Source of the DNA: Pedobacter sp. ASV12
GTDB taxonomy: Bacteria; Bacteroidota; Bacteroidia; Sphingobacteriales; Sphingobacteriaceae
NCBI RefSeq assembly: GCF_016429155.1
Contig: NZ_JAELUC010000015.1
Coordinates: 1-60,785 of the forward strand
DNA length: 60,785 bases
Direction: 5' to 3'
Part shown: piece by piece, positions 17,249 to 27,137 of the stretch
Position numbering within the stretch: position 1 is the stretch's first letter
Layout: every line of letters begins with the position of its first letter
Notes under the pieces: model-generated
What the model was told of the DNA's origin: nothing
Databases searched by the model: none
Seen by the model: the letters and a program-made list of their open reading frames with translations, nothing else
Program-made: the position numbers and the translations under genes

Positions 17249-19075
17249 TTAGAACTCCAGTATGGCCGCACTCGTGGCTGGCATTTTCAACTGCAGTCCG
17301 TTATCCATGTTTGCGGCTTTAAATTCGGTGCCCGACAACAGGTCTTTAAAGGTTGTTGATTTGCCATTTAGGTGAAAGGCATCCAGTACGTCTTTTGGAA
17401 ACCTGACCAGCAATTGGCTTTCGCTTCTGTTAAAATTGGCTATGATCAACACTTGTTTGTTTTCGGTGTAGCGCAGGTAGGCGTAAACTTTATCGTTAAA
17501 TCCGGCTGAATCTTTATTGGCCTGCAACAATTCATAAAAACTGCCCTTGCTAATGGCTTCGTTTTGTTGCACCAGGTTAAGCAACTTGCTGTAGAATTCG
17601 CGTAAGCGCTTTTCTTCGGCATTGAGCTTGCCCCCGTCGAACAGGCCATTGTTCATCCACTTTTGGTGCTGAGGCAATCCCCAATAATCGAATATGGTAG
17701 AGCGTCCGTCGTCGCCACCAAAGCCTTCGGCACCATGGGCAGGCTCACCTACTTCCTGGCCGTTGTAAATCATTACGGGGCCAGTTGACAAGGTAGCGGT
17801 AACCACCATGGCCGGCACGGCATACCACGGGTTTGCAGCAAATGCCTTGGAAGCAATCCGGGTTTCGTCGTGGTTTTCTAAAAAGCGCAACATGTGTTGG
17901 CTAAAGCCCTTGCTTTCTTGCTGCCAAACCAAGGTGATGTCTTTTACCGTGGCTTTCTCGTCGTTCATCATCAGGCGTTTCAATCCGTCGTACAAGCCAA
18001 CTTTATCGTACAGGTAATCGAATTTGCCATTGAGCAGAAAGTTTTTATACTCGTTCCGGTCGTAGGCTTCGCCGATAAAAACAAGATTTGGATATTTCTT
18101 TTTCAAATCGCTGATGGCCCAGCTCCAGAATTCTACAGGTACCATTTCGGCTACGTCGCACCTAAAGCCATCAACACCCTTCGAAGCCCAAAAAGCCAGA
18201 ATATCGCGCATTTTTTTCCAAACGGGCGGATGGGGCACAAAATGCTTGGCATTGTTTTGCTGTACATCTACACCATAATTGAGTTTGATGGTTTCGAACC
18301 AATCGTCGAGTTTGGGACTAGCGCTAAACACGTTGTTGCCGGTAGCTTTTGCCGGAAACTCGTCGAATTTCCCATCCTTTAGCGGGTTTTCATAACCTCC
18401 GCCACCCGGCTGATAACCCGTTGGCACCACGAAATGCTGATTGGGGATGTAGTAAAAATCGTTGTTGGGATCAAAGCTTTTGCTTTTGTCGTCTTGGGCA
18501 CCCAAGTCGATTACGTTGGCTGGCTTGGCATCCGAATGATAGGTTCTGGCTACATGGTTGGGAATAAAATCCATCAGTACTTTTAAGCCCTGATCGTGGG
18601 TTCGTTTAATCAGGCTTTCATATTCGGCCATTCTATTGGGCACATCAACCGCCAAATCAGGGTCTACATCGTAATAATCCTTAATGGCATAGGGCGAACC
18701 CGCCTTGCCTTTCACAATGTCGGGATCATCATTCTTAATCCCCGCCTTCGAATAATCAGACATGGTGGCATGCTCGATTACTCCGGTATACCAAACGTAA
18801 TTTACCCCCAGTTTTTTAAGCGCTTTTAAGGCCTGTTCGCTGATGTCGTTAAACTTGCCCACGCCATTTTCTGTCATCGAGCCATAAAATTTGTTGGTGG
18901 TATTCTGATTGCCAAAATAGCGTACCAAGGCTTGGTAAATGACTATTTTTCGGTTCTCGAGCTTTTCTGAAGTCGTTTGGTTCGGGTCTAACATCTGCAA
19001 ATTATTTTGACGTATACAAGCGCACAGTCCAGTAACAAGGACCAAGAACACGGCTATTTTGATAACGTTTTTCAA
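17249..19075 (-). CDS. Alpha-amylase-family lipoprotein, GH13
   Basis: The 608-aa glycoside hydrolase hydrolyses alpha-1,4 glucans outside the cytoplasm. The N-terminus MKNVIKIAVF..GLCAC is a lipoprotein signal; Cys20 is the likely lipidated residue, although Cys18 is close by. The barrel shows region I DFIPNH (about 169-174), region II GFRCDV with Asp307 as nucleophile, region III FIGEAY with Glu336 as acid/base, and region IV NHDE with Asp403. An extra loop of about 80 residues with YQPGGGGYENP lies between regions I and II. It sits 10 bp after the GH65 gene. It plays the part of a SusG-like or periplasmic amylase; surface versus periplasmic side cannot be decided. Confidence 0.93.
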   Translation of the reverse strand: MKNVIKIAVFLVLVTGLCACIRQNNLQMLDPNQTTSEKLENRKIVIYQALVRYFGNQNTTNKFYGSMTENGVGKFNDISEQALKALKKLGVNYVWYTGVIEHATMSDYSKAGIKNDDPDIVKGKAGSPYAIKDYYDVDPDLAVDVPNRMAEYESLIKRTHDQGLKVLMDFIPNHVARTYHSDAKPANVIDLGAQDDKSKSFDPNNDFYYIPNQHFVVPTGYQPGGGGYENPLKDGKFDEFPAKATGNNVFSASPKLDDWFETIKLNYGVDVQQNNAKHFVPHPPVWKKMRDILAFWASKGVDGFRCDVAEMVPVEFWSWAISDLKKKYPNLVFIGEAYDRNEYKNFLLNGKFDYLYDKVGLYDGLKRLMMNDEKATVKDITLVWQQESKGFSQHMLRFLENHDETRIASKAFAANPWYAVPAMVVTATLSTGPVMIYNGQEVGEPAHGAEGFGGDDGRSTIFDYWGLPQHQKWMNNGLFDGGKLNAEEKRLREFYSKLLNLVQQNEAISKGSFYELLQANKDSAGFNDKVYAYLRYTENKQVLIIANFNRSESQLLVRFPKDVLDAFHLNGKSTTFKDLLSGTEFKAANMDNGLQLKMPATSAAILEF

Positions 19076-19085
19076 GGGAGTTGGT

Positions 19086-21395
19086 TTAAGTATGCAATAC
19101 TAAATTACTGTTGGCCTGCAGCTGATGCGCTTGGCCAAAAACATAGATTTCAACGCTGGTGTTGCTTTCGTTGCGTAGCCTTACCTGCTTATCGCTTACC
19201 TTTACCGTAATCGTAGCCTGCCTAAAGCCTATCTTAAAAGCATAAGACGTCCATTTTTGAGGCAATATCGGATGCAAATGCAAAGCTCCCTCTTTAACGC
19301 GCATGCCACCAAAGCCTTCGACCACGCTCAGCCAGGTACCAGCCATAGAGGTAATGTGCAAGCCATCTTCGGTATCGTTATTGTAATCGTCCAGATCCAA
19401 GCGCGAAGTACGCAGGTAAAATTCGTAAGCCCTGTCTAAATCGCCCAGTTTGGCGGCAATAATGGCATGTACGCAAGGCGATAAAGAACTCTCGTGCACG
19501 GTGCGCGGTTCGTAAAAATCATAATTTCTTCTGATGGTTTCGAGGTCGTAGTCTTCTTCAAAAAAGTAAATTCCCTGCAAAACATCGGCTTGTTTGATAA
19601 AGCAGGACCTTAAAATCCTGTCCCAGCTCCATTTTTGGTTCAAAGGCCTATCGGTGGCAGGCAAGTCTTTGACCAGTACCTGCTCCTTGTCTAAATAACC
19701 ATCCTGTTGCAAGAAAATGCCTAGCTGCTCATCAACCGGGTAAAACATCAGCTCAATGATTTCGCGCCAGTGGCTGGTTTCTTCCTGTTCCTTGAAATTG
19801 GTTTTGGCAAACAGCTCATTTAGCAGAACACGGTCCATACCTTTTACCAATTCAATGGCCTCTATGGTATATTTTAAGCACCAGGTGGCCATCGTGCTCG
19901 TGTACCAGTTATTGTTGACGTTGTTTTCGTACTCGTTTGGTCCGGTTACGCCCAACATGACATAGCGTTCTTTTTCGATGCTCCAGTTTACGCGCTGTGC
20001 CCAGAAGCGGGCAATGCCGATGAGCACCTCTAAACCATATTTAGCCAGGTAGCTCTGGTCGCCGGTGTAACGGCTGTAATTGAAAATGGCAAAGGCAATC
20101 GCGCCATTGCGGTGGATTTCTTCAAAGGTAATTTCCCACTCGTTATGGCATTCTTCGCCGTTCATGGTTACCATCGGGTATAAAGCCGCGCCGTTTTTAA
20201 AACCGAGCTTTTCGGCATTTTCTATGGCTTTATCCAATTGTCTGTAACGATAGATGAGCAGGTTTTCGGCTACCTGCTGTGGCGCCGTTGCCAAATAAAA
20301 GGGCAGGCAGTAGGCTTCGGTGTCCCAATAGGTGGAGCCACCGTATTTTTCGCCGGTAAAGCCTTTCGGGCCGATATTTAGCCGGGCATCTTCGCCGGTA
20401 TAGGTTTGGTGCAGCTGAAAAATATTAAACCTGATGGCCTGTTGTGCGGCTACGTCGCCTTCAATTACCACGTCTCCGTTCTGCCATTTGCCAGCCCAGG
20501 CCTGTGCCTGTTCTTGGCGCATGAGGTCAAAACCCTTGGCCACTATCTTTTGAAGAGCCTGAACAGCAGCTTCTTCTATTTTATTTTTAGCATAGTTCTC
20601 TGACGAGAGGTTAACGGCATATTTGTAAACGGAAGTGGTTTCTCCTTTTTTCACATCAACCGTAAATTGCTGGGCCACATACTTTTCCTTACTCACAAAT
20701 TTGGGTTTCAGGTTTAGTGGGGCTCCGTTTTGATGGATTTCGGTATAAATACCAGAACTTACCCAGAAAGCGGTTTTCTTGGTTTCCATGGTCAGCAATG
20801 CGAAACTGTGTTGCTCGGTTTTGCTGATTTCGGTCCAAAATTTTTCGTCGTAGTTCGAATCCTGGTTTTTCACATCGCCGTCCAAACTCGATTCGATGCT
20901 GATTTGGCCATCAAAATTATGTGGCGTTAGGCTGTAGCAAATGGCTCCTGCTTCATCATCAACAAGGCTGCAAAAGCGAATGGTCTCGACTCCGAGAACG
21001 TTCCCGCTCCTGAGTTCGACTATAAATTTTCGGGTTAATGTACCCAATTGCATATCGAGTACCCTGCTGAATTCCAGTACTTTACAGGTATTCAGGTCGA
21101 GCTCTTCGCCATTTACGGCAACACGAATGCCTATCCAGTTGGTGGCATTCAAAACTTTGGCAAAATATTCAGGATAACCGTTTTTCCACCAGCCCACACG
21201 GGTTTTATCAGGATAGTAAACCCCAGCCACGTAATTGCCCTGCAGGGTTTCACCGGTATAAGTTTCTTCAAAATTGGCACGTTGGCCCATCCTTCCGTTG
21301 CCTATGCTAAAAATACTTTCAGAAATCTTATTCAAATGCGGATCAAATCCCTCTTCAATGATCTGCCACTCCTGATGTTTGATATAATTCTTCAT
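19086..21395 (-). CDS. Maltose phosphorylase-type enzyme, glycoside hydrolase family 65
   Basis: This 769-aa cytoplasmic enzyme (no signal peptide) most likely phosphorolyses maltose to glucose and beta-glucose-1-phosphate. The N-terminal beta-sandwich (to about 270) carries GNGRMGQRANFEE. The (alpha/alpha)6 barrel contains STYWDTEAYCLPF (about 354-366) and the catalytic acid Glu488 in GVTGPNEYE, at the same place as Glu487 of the well-studied Lactobacillus maltose phosphorylase. A small C-terminal beta domain follows. It is only 3 bp from the beta-phosphoglucomutase gene, whose substrate is its product, which supports the maltose reaction. Kojibiose or trehalose phosphorylase activity cannot be excluded by sequence reading alone. 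Confidence 0.92.
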   Translation of the reverse strand: MKNYIKHQEWQIIEEGFDPHLNKISESIFSIGNGRMGQRANFEETYTGETLQGNYVAGVYYPDKTRVGWWKNGYPEYFAKVLNATNWIGIRVAVNGEELDLNTCKVLEFSRVLDMQLGTLTRKFIVELRSGNVLGVETIRFCSLVDDEAGAICYSLTPHNFDGQISIESSLDGDVKNQDSNYDEKFWTEISKTEQHSFALLTMETKKTAFWVSSGIYTEIHQNGAPLNLKPKFVSKEKYVAQQFTVDVKKGETTSVYKYAVNLSSENYAKNKIEEAAVQALQKIVAKGFDLMRQEQAQAWAGKWQNGDVVIEGDVAAQQAIRFNIFQLHQTYTGEDARLNIGPKGFTGEKYGGSTYWDTEAYCLPFYLATAPQQVAENLLIYRYRQLDKAIENAEKLGFKNGAALYPMVTMNGEECHNEWEITFEEIHRNGAIAFAIFNYSRYTGDQSYLAKYGLEVLIGIARFWAQRVNWSIEKERYVMLGVTGPNEYENNVNNNWYTSTMATWCLKYTIEAIELVKGMDRVLLNELFAKTNFKEQEETSHWREIIELMFYPVDEQLGIFLQQDGYLDKEQVLVKDLPATDRPLNQKWSWDRILRSCFIKQADVLQGIYFFEEDYDLETIRRNYDFYEPRTVHESSLSPCVHAIIAAKLGDLDRAYEFYLRTSRLDLDDYNNDTEDGLHITSMAGTWLSVVEGFGGMRVKEGALHLHPILPQKWTSYAFKIGFRQATITVKVSDKQVRLRNESNTSVEIYVFGQAHQLQANSNLVLHT

Positions 21396-21398
21396 CGC

Positions 21399-22049
21399 TT
21401 ATAAATTCTCTAATTTTGCTAAAGTCATCTCAAATAAACCTTCTACAACCAAATCTGCACCTTTTAACACTTCGGGCTTGCCAATGCCTATGGCTTTCAT
21501 ACCGCCGTTTTTGGCCGCTTGTATACCTGCAATGGCATCTTCGAAAACCACGCATTGGCTGGGTGGCACATTCAGCTCCTGAGCTCCAACCAAAAACACT
21601 TCCGGATCGGGCTTAGACTTGCTTACCTTGTTGCCATCAACCAGCGCATCAAAAAGGTGTGTAATCCCTACCTGGCGCAAAATGGTTTCAGAATTTTTGC
21701 TAGCCGAGCCCAAAGCCGTTAAATAATGATTGGCCTTTACCAGTTCCAAAAATTCCTTAGCTCCCGGTAAAATCTCCCGGGGAGTCATTTTGGTAATCAT
21801 CTCTACATACCATTCGTTTTTGAGCGTGGCCAGCTCCTGCATTTCTGCATCGCTTTTGCTTACGCCACCCCAATTTAGTATTATTTTTAACGACTCTATC
21901 CTGCTAATGCCTTTTAGTTCTTCATTTTGTGCTTCGGTAAAGTCGAAGCCTAACTGATTGGCCAATCGGCGCCAAGCTTTATAATGATACACAGCGGTAT
22001 CAACGATAACCCCATCGAGGTCGAAAATGCAGGCTTTTGGTTTAGACAT
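21399..22049 (-). CDS. pgmB: Beta-phosphoglucomutase
   Basis: This HAD-superfamily enzyme of 216 aa converts beta-glucose-1-phosphate to glucose-6-phosphate. The nucleophile Asp10 and acid/base Asp12 are in FDLDGVIVDT, and the cap helix begins with the family-typical HYKAWRRLA. Motif II is in LGSASKNS, and motif III/IV is formed by the Lys in KPDPEVF and by FEDAIAGIQAA. The length is normal. It is followed by the GH65 phosphorylase gene after 3 bp and preceded by the secreted GH13 gene by 5 bp, so the three are one transcript and the two enzymes form the cytoplasmic phosphorolytic route. Confidence 0.95.
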   Translation of the reverse strand: MSKPKACIFDLDGVIVDTAVYHYKAWRRLANQLGFDFTEAQNEELKGISRIESLKIILNWGGVSKSDAEMQELATLKNEWYVEMITKMTPREILPGAKEFLELVKANHYLTALGSASKNSETILRQVGITHLFDALVDGNKVSKSKPDPEVFLVGAQELNVPPSQCVVFEDAIAGIQAAKNGGMKAIGIGKPEVLKGADLVVEGLFEMTLAKLENL

Positions 22050-22054
22050 ATTTT

Positions 22055-23902
22055 TTATTGCAGTTCAAATATATAAGTTGTTTTGGCAGGAAGCTGTATG
22101 TTCCCTATCGGAATTTTTTGACCCGAAATAATATTACGCAAACTTTGATGCGTACCGATGCGCTCGGCAAAGCGGGCTGTTTCCAAGTTTTCGGCCTGCT
22201 CATTGCTGTTCATAACTACCATCACTGTTTTTTGGTTATCGTATCTGAAATACACATAGATGCCTTTTTCGGGTACAAACTGCATCAGTTTACCTGTTTG
22301 CAACACGGAGTTGTTTTTACGGTAATTGGCCAGTTTCTTTACAAAATCGAAAGCTTCGTTTTCTTTGGCGCTTCGGCCTGAAGCCGTAAATTTATTTACT
22401 TGATCAGCTGGCCAGCCTCCGGGAAAATCTTCGCGCACCAAGCCATCCGGGTTGGAAAAATTCTTCATCAGGATTTCGGTGCCATAATACATTTGAGGAA
22501 TGCCCCGGAGCGAAAACAACAGAATAATTCCAGATTTGAACTTGTCGAAATCTTCGCCAACCACCGAATAAAACCTGCTGATATCGTGATTATCCAGAAA
22601 AAGCACATTACGGGTAGGATCTTTATACTGATAATCGCTGGCCAAGGTAGTGTAAAGCCTGTTTACGCCATCTGTCCAGCCGAATTTGCCATTTAAGGCT
22701 TCGTTGATGGCAAAATAGGTCTGGAAATCGGTTACACCCTGCAAACCCGTATCGAAATGCTGGTTTACCGTACTGCCTTCGGTAAAAAACACCTGGTTCG
22801 GAATACCATTCACCCACGTTTCGCCAAAGAAGGTAAATTTTGGAAACTCCCTGATAATCGCTTTGGCCCATTCGGCCATAAAAACCTTGTCGTTATAGGC
22901 ATAGGTATCGAGCCTGAAGCCATCCAAGCCCGCATATTCGATCCACCAGATGTGGCTTTGGGTAATGTAGTTCTTCACCAAGGGATTTTGCTGATCAACA
23001 TCGGGCATGTGGTGGTCAAACCAGCCGTCGGTCATTAATTTGCGGTCGGCTTTCGAGGCGTAGGGATCGAAAAGGGTCTGGTCTTTATAAGTTGTACCCG
23101 TATATTTTGGCCATTGGTGAAACCAGTTTTTGGCTGGCGGGTCTAAAAACAGGAAATGCTGGTCGCCGATATGGTTGTGTACCAAATCCTTGATCATTTT
23201 CATGCCTCTTTTGTGGCACTCGGTTACCAGTTGCCGATAAAGTTCGTTGGTGCCCAACCGGCGGTCTACCCTGTAATTTTCGGTAGCGGCATAGCCGTGA
23301 TAAGAAGTTTTGAACTCGTCGTTTTCCAATACCGGGTTAAGCCAAAGCGCGGTTACCCCCAGCTCTTGCAGGTAAGGCAAATGGTTGATAATGCCCTGCA
23401 AATCGCCTCCGTGCCTGTAATACATCGAATCGCGGTTGAAGCCCTGGTCTTTCATTCCTTTGACCTGATCGTTGCTGGCATCGCCATTGGCAAAACGGTC
23501 GGGCATAATCAGGTAGATGAAATCTTTATTGCTTACGCCCGTGGTGTGGTTGGTTCTGGCTTTGAGCTCGTAGCTATAGCGAAGCGAGGTCTTTCCTTTT
23601 TCGGAAAAAACCAGTTCGAATTTACCGGGCTTTGCCTGCGGGGAAATAGACAAATTCACAAACAGGTAATTGGGATTGTCTACTTTTTGTACACTGACTA
23701 ATTTAACCCCAGGATAGGCGCTGATGCTCGCGCTTTTCTGACCCATCTGCTGGCCCCTGACCAATAATTGCAAGGCCGGATTTTTAAAGCCTGTATACCA
23801 ATTGGCAGGTTCTATCCGCTCGATAGCCGGAAGCTGCGCAAAAAGCGAAGTCAGCGGCAAAAGGAACAAAAGACAAAGGAGCAAGATCTTTTTAGTCATC
23901 AA
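22055..23902 (-). CDS. Periplasmic neopullulanase/cyclomaltodextrinase-type GH13
   Basis: The 615-aa enzyme has a signal peptide (1 to about 22, ending LTSLFAQ) and an N-terminal beta domain (about 25-115) of the cyclomaltodextrinase type. The GH13 barrel shows the nucleophile Asp332 in GFRLDTYAY, the acid/base Glu361 in FFGETWV, and Asp440 in LDNHDISRF. The build matches the periplasmic SusA-type enzymes that trim imported maltooligosaccharides or open cyclodextrins. It is the first gene of the run leading through pgmB and GH65 to the MFS carrier, and it starts 89 bp after the terminator of the TonB receptor gene, so it probably has its own promoter. Confidence 0.92.
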   Translation of the reverse strand: MMTKKILLLCLLFLLPLTSLFAQLPAIERIEPANWYTGFKNPALQLLVRGQQMGQKSASISAYPGVKLVSVQKVDNPNYLFVNLSISPQAKPGKFELVFSEKGKTSLRYSYELKARTNHTTGVSNKDFIYLIMPDRFANGDASNDQVKGMKDQGFNRDSMYYRHGGDLQGIINHLPYLQELGVTALWLNPVLENDEFKTSYHGYAATENYRVDRRLGTNELYRQLVTECHKRGMKMIKDLVHNHIGDQHFLFLDPPAKNWFHQWPKYTGTTYKDQTLFDPYASKADRKLMTDGWFDHHMPDVDQQNPLVKNYITQSHIWWIEYAGLDGFRLDTYAYNDKVFMAEWAKAIIREFPKFTFFGETWVNGIPNQVFFTEGSTVNQHFDTGLQGVTDFQTYFAINEALNGKFGWTDGVNRLYTTLASDYQYKDPTRNVLFLDNHDISRFYSVVGEDFDKFKSGIILLFSLRGIPQMYYGTEILMKNFSNPDGLVREDFPGGWPADQVNKFTASGRSAKENEAFDFVKKLANYRKNNSVLQTGKLMQFVPEKGIYVYFRYDNQKTVMVVMNSNEQAENLETARFAERIGTHQSLRNIISGQKIPIGNIQLPAKTTYIFELQ

Positions 23903-23984
23903 AAAAGAAACGAATGGTTAGCAAGGCTAAAGTGTTAATTTTTACATTAAAACCAAAGCAAATTGCAAAATAATATTGGGCAAT

Positions 23985-24011
23985 AAAAAAGCCCCCCGGT
24001 TTTCGGGAGGC
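23985..24011 (-). terminator. Terminator after the TonB-dependent receptor gene
   Basis: GCCCCCCG (23991-23998) and CGGGAGGC (24004-24011) form an 8-bp stem with one mismatch. Read on the minus strand the stem is followed by a T6 run. It lies 24 bp after the receptor stop codon and separates the receptor from the downstream enzyme operon. Confidence 0.8.
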
Positions 24012-24034
24012 TTTTCAAATCAAATATAAATCTA

Positions 24035-26944
24035 CTATGGATTAAACGTAAACGATAAATAATACAATGCTCCAACTGATGGGTTACCAAAAGATGTAGT
24101 ATAGTATTTATTCAAGATGTTTGAACCGCCCAATTTAACAATCGATTTTACAGATGGCACTTTGAGGTTAACCTGTGCATCGAAAGTGGAATAAGATGGT
24201 ACGTTTCCTGTGGCAAAGGTTGAGTTCCACAAGAAAGCATCCTGCCAACGGTACTGTACGTTGAAACCGAAGTTTTTAACGATTTCCCTGCTGCCGATAC
24301 CTGCATTAAATCTCCACTCTGGCGTGTTGAAGTTGTTATCGAAATTAGCTGGCAAATCGGTTAGTTTGTTGTACGAGGTATTTCCGTTGAAGTTGAACTT
24401 GCCTACTTGATAATCCAATCCGATAGCGGCGCCATAGGCTTTTACCTGATCAGCTACGTTTACCGGAACGCTGAACTTCACTGCCGTAGTAGTTGGGTTT
24501 TGGTACAAGTTAACACCACTGATGAAATCTTTGTAGATGTTGTAATAGGCATAAGCATCGATCAGCAAGCTTTTGGTGGCCAATCCTTTGTAGCCGATCT
24601 CAAAAGATTTTACGCTTTCTGGACGAAGGCCTTTGGCATCGAAAGTATAAGCTTGCAGCAAAGCCGGATTTGGCGTACCACCGGCTACAGAAGCCAAGAA
24701 TGCCCTGTAGCTGGCTTCGGTTACCGCTTTGTTGGTATTCAGGTTGTATTTATTGATCGACTCTGGCAAACCACCAATTAAACGGGTTGAACCGCCGCCT
24801 ACGGCCAAATCAATGTATTGGTCTTGCGTAGTTGGATTACGGTAACCTGTTTGGAACGAGGCCCTGATGTTGTTGTTTGGTGCTACGGTCCATACGCCGG
24901 TTACGCGAGGCGTTAACCTGCCTTCGAAGTTTTTGCTCTTGTCGTAACGGCCGGCAACGGTCATTTTAAATTTGTCGCCAAATTTCTTGCCCAACTGTGC
25001 AAATGCGCCATACTCATCGATGGTGATATTGCGGTTGGCATCATCAAAGATAGTACCGTCAGAATGCAGGAAATAATCGCGGTAAGAAGCACCAACCTGA
25101 AACTCTACTACGTTGTTAAACAAGCTAGAGAAGTTGTACATACCTTCGTAGTGATACAAATTGGTTTTATCATTAAACTTGGCACCATTAGCCGGACCAA
25201 TCGTTTTAGAAGTGATGGCATCTTTAGCGGTTTCGTAACCTGGTGTACCTGGCATTAAACGGCCAATATCAGCCTGAGATCTTGCAAATGCATGGGCAGC
25301 CACATCCGATTGTCCGCCAGCTCTTGCACCAATGTAGTTGCCAATATATTGTGGAAACCAAGTCGTTGAAGGCTTCCAGGCCTCGTTAATAAATGTACCC
25401 AAAATGGTAGCGTTGTAGGCATCGCCAGAACGCTCTTGGGTAGTATAAGCCCTCAAGAAGAAATCTTGTCCTTTCAATTCCAATTTATACTGGCCGATTT
25501 TGAAGTTTCTTAAAGAATAACGGTCTGTACCAGTATAAACCGAAGTACCCGTTCCCCAGTTGGCCTGGGCTATGGCTTCAACGGTGTTGTTAAATTTGTA
25601 GTGCAACGAAGTGGAAGTTTTGAGCGATTTAGTATCGTAATCAACCAAATCAGTTTCGGCATAGCCTGTTCTTGATACAAATTGGTTAGGCAACAAGCCT
25701 GGCACCCTTAATCCGATATAAAAAGGCAGGTAGTTTTGTACAGCTGGCCTTAAGGCTGCCGGCAAACCAGCCAAGAAAGCCGCCTGTTGGGCAGCCGATG
25801 GCGCACCAGTTGCAGGTACACCCATGGCACCAAATGCACCGTCCATGGTATTTTTGATATTTGGAATAAGCCCACCACTAGCCGTTGCAATACCGGCAAT
25901 GGTTTGGTTTTGTACGCTTTGCGAAACATTGATCATGTTTTGGCTGATCTCATCGCCATATACGTTTACACCATCATAGTTAGGGTCGCTATTCCTGTCG
26001 CCATTTTTTAGCTGACGGGCAACACGGTCAAAGTTACGGGTATCGGTAGCGGCCCAGTCTTTAGCCTGCAGGAACGAGAACGAAGTTTTGAAACCAAATT
26101 TATTGTTCCATGATTTAGCCATGCGAACATCCAATTGCTTAAACTCCTGAACACCTTGCGAGGTTTGATTGTCGTTTACATGGTTGATACCGGTTTTATA
26201 TTGGAAACTGGCACCTTGGTACTGATAAGGATTTTTTGAAGTCATCAACAAAGTACCGTTGGTACCACCGGCACCATACAAAGCCGAAGCTGCGCCAGGC
26301 AAAAGCTCTACGTTATCTACATCCAGTTCAGATAGGCCAACGATATTGCCCACTGAGAAGTTAAGACCGGGAGCCTGGTTGTCCATACCGTCAATATATT
26401 GGTTAAAACGCACGTTGCCATTGGCATTGAAACCACGGGTATTTACCGATTTAAAGGTTAAACTTTGGGTACTCATCTCCACGCCTTTCAGGTTGTTCAA
26501 CGCGTCGTAAAAAGAAGGGGCTGGAAGCTCTTTTAAAGCTGCCGAGCTGATGCGCTCTACAGAAACCGGAGATTCTAAAATTCGTTCCGGCGTTCTCGAG
26601 GCAGAAATCACCACTTCTTGACCCAAAATCGCACCACTTTCTAGTTCGAAGGTCAAATTAGCCGCATTTCCGCTCACTTCTTTTTCAATCGAGGCAAAAC
26701 CGATATAAGAAACCACAATGCTAAAAGGTGGTTTTTCTGTAGTAGTGAAGGCAAACTGGCCTTTTGCATCGGTTGAAGAGCCAACTGTTTTTCCCTTAAT
26801 GGTTACGCTTACCCCAGGAATAGGCTCCTTTGTGGCCTTGTCTGTAACCGTACCACTTACTACTATGCTCTGTGCATACGCTCCAACACCAGTTGCCAGC
26901 AGTACGAAAAGCATAAAAATGATTTTAGTAAAGATTTTATTCAT
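24035..26944 (-). CDS. TonB-dependent outer-membrane receptor, probably for maltooligosaccharides
   Basis: The protein is 969 aa. The signal peptide (1 to about 25, ending VGAYAQS) is followed by a carboxypeptidase-regulatory-like domain (about 28-112, with VSGTVTDKATKEPIPGVSV), as is usual for Bacteroidota receptors. The plug (about 118-235) contains PSFYDALNNLKGVEM and LSELDVDNVELLPGAASALYG. The C-terminal beta-barrel ends YLSFTFNP. It should import oligosaccharides across the outer membrane using TonB energy. The starch substrate comes from the enzyme genes downstream on the same strand. It lacks an adjacent SusD partner, and the barrel is closer in length to receptors that work alone. A well-spaced promoter precedes it. 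Confidence 0.93.
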   Translation of the reverse strand: MNKIFTKIIFMLFVLLATGVGAYAQSIVVSGTVTDKATKEPIPGVSVTIKGKTVGSSTDAKGQFAFTTTEKPPFSIVVSYIGFASIEKEVSGNAANLTFELESGAILGQEVVISASRTPERILESPVSVERISSAALKELPAPSFYDALNNLKGVEMSTQSLTFKSVNTRGFNANGNVRFNQYIDGMDNQAPGLNFSVGNIVGLSELDVDNVELLPGAASALYGAGGTNGTLLMTSKNPYQYQGASFQYKTGINHVNDNQTSQGVQEFKQLDVRMAKSWNNKFGFKTSFSFLQAKDWAATDTRNFDRVARQLKNGDRNSDPNYDGVNVYGDEISQNMINVSQSVQNQTIAGIATASGGLIPNIKNTMDGAFGAMGVPATGAPSAAQQAAFLAGLPAALRPAVQNYLPFYIGLRVPGLLPNQFVSRTGYAETDLVDYDTKSLKTSTSLHYKFNNTVEAIAQANWGTGTSVYTGTDRYSLRNFKIGQYKLELKGQDFFLRAYTTQERSGDAYNATILGTFINEAWKPSTTWFPQYIGNYIGARAGGQSDVAAHAFARSQADIGRLMPGTPGYETAKDAITSKTIGPANGAKFNDKTNLYHYEGMYNFSSLFNNVVEFQVGASYRDYFLHSDGTIFDDANRNITIDEYGAFAQLGKKFGDKFKMTVAGRYDKSKNFEGRLTPRVTGVWTVAPNNNIRASFQTGYRNPTTQDQYIDLAVGGGSTRLIGGLPESINKYNLNTNKAVTEASYRAFLASVAGGTPNPALLQAYTFDAKGLRPESVKSFEIGYKGLATKSLLIDAYAYYNIYKDFISGVNLYQNPTTTAVKFSVPVNVADQVKAYGAAIGLDYQVGKFNFNGNTSYNKLTDLPANFDNNFNTPEWRFNAGIGSREIVKNFGFNVQYRWQDAFLWNSTFATGNVPSYSTFDAQVNLKVPSVKSIVKLGGSNILNKYYTTSFGNPSVGALYYLSFTFNP

Positions 26945-26973
26945 ACTTAAGTAGTTTATATTTGTTTATCACA

Positions 26974-27004
26974 TAAACTTAATACAAATTTTCTTACTAA
27001 CAAA
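26974..27004 (-). promoter_or_regulatory. Promoter of the TonB-dependent receptor gene (TTTG-N19-TAAGTTTA)
   Basis: On the minus strand a -33 TTTG (27001-27004) is followed after 19 nt by TAAGTTTA (26974-26981). That is one base from the -7 consensus TAnnTTTG and has the Bacteroidota spacing. The start codon follows about 30 nt downstream. Confidence 0.55.
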
Positions 27005-27137
27005 TTCTATTCTGCAGAAAATTTACTTCGCAAAATCTAATTTGATTGTAGCGGGATTTATTTTTATATGTAAATTGCAGGCTAAGTTTCTACCGATGAA
27101 ACCGAGCAAAAACCAAATAACCCCTTAGTTCACAGCA

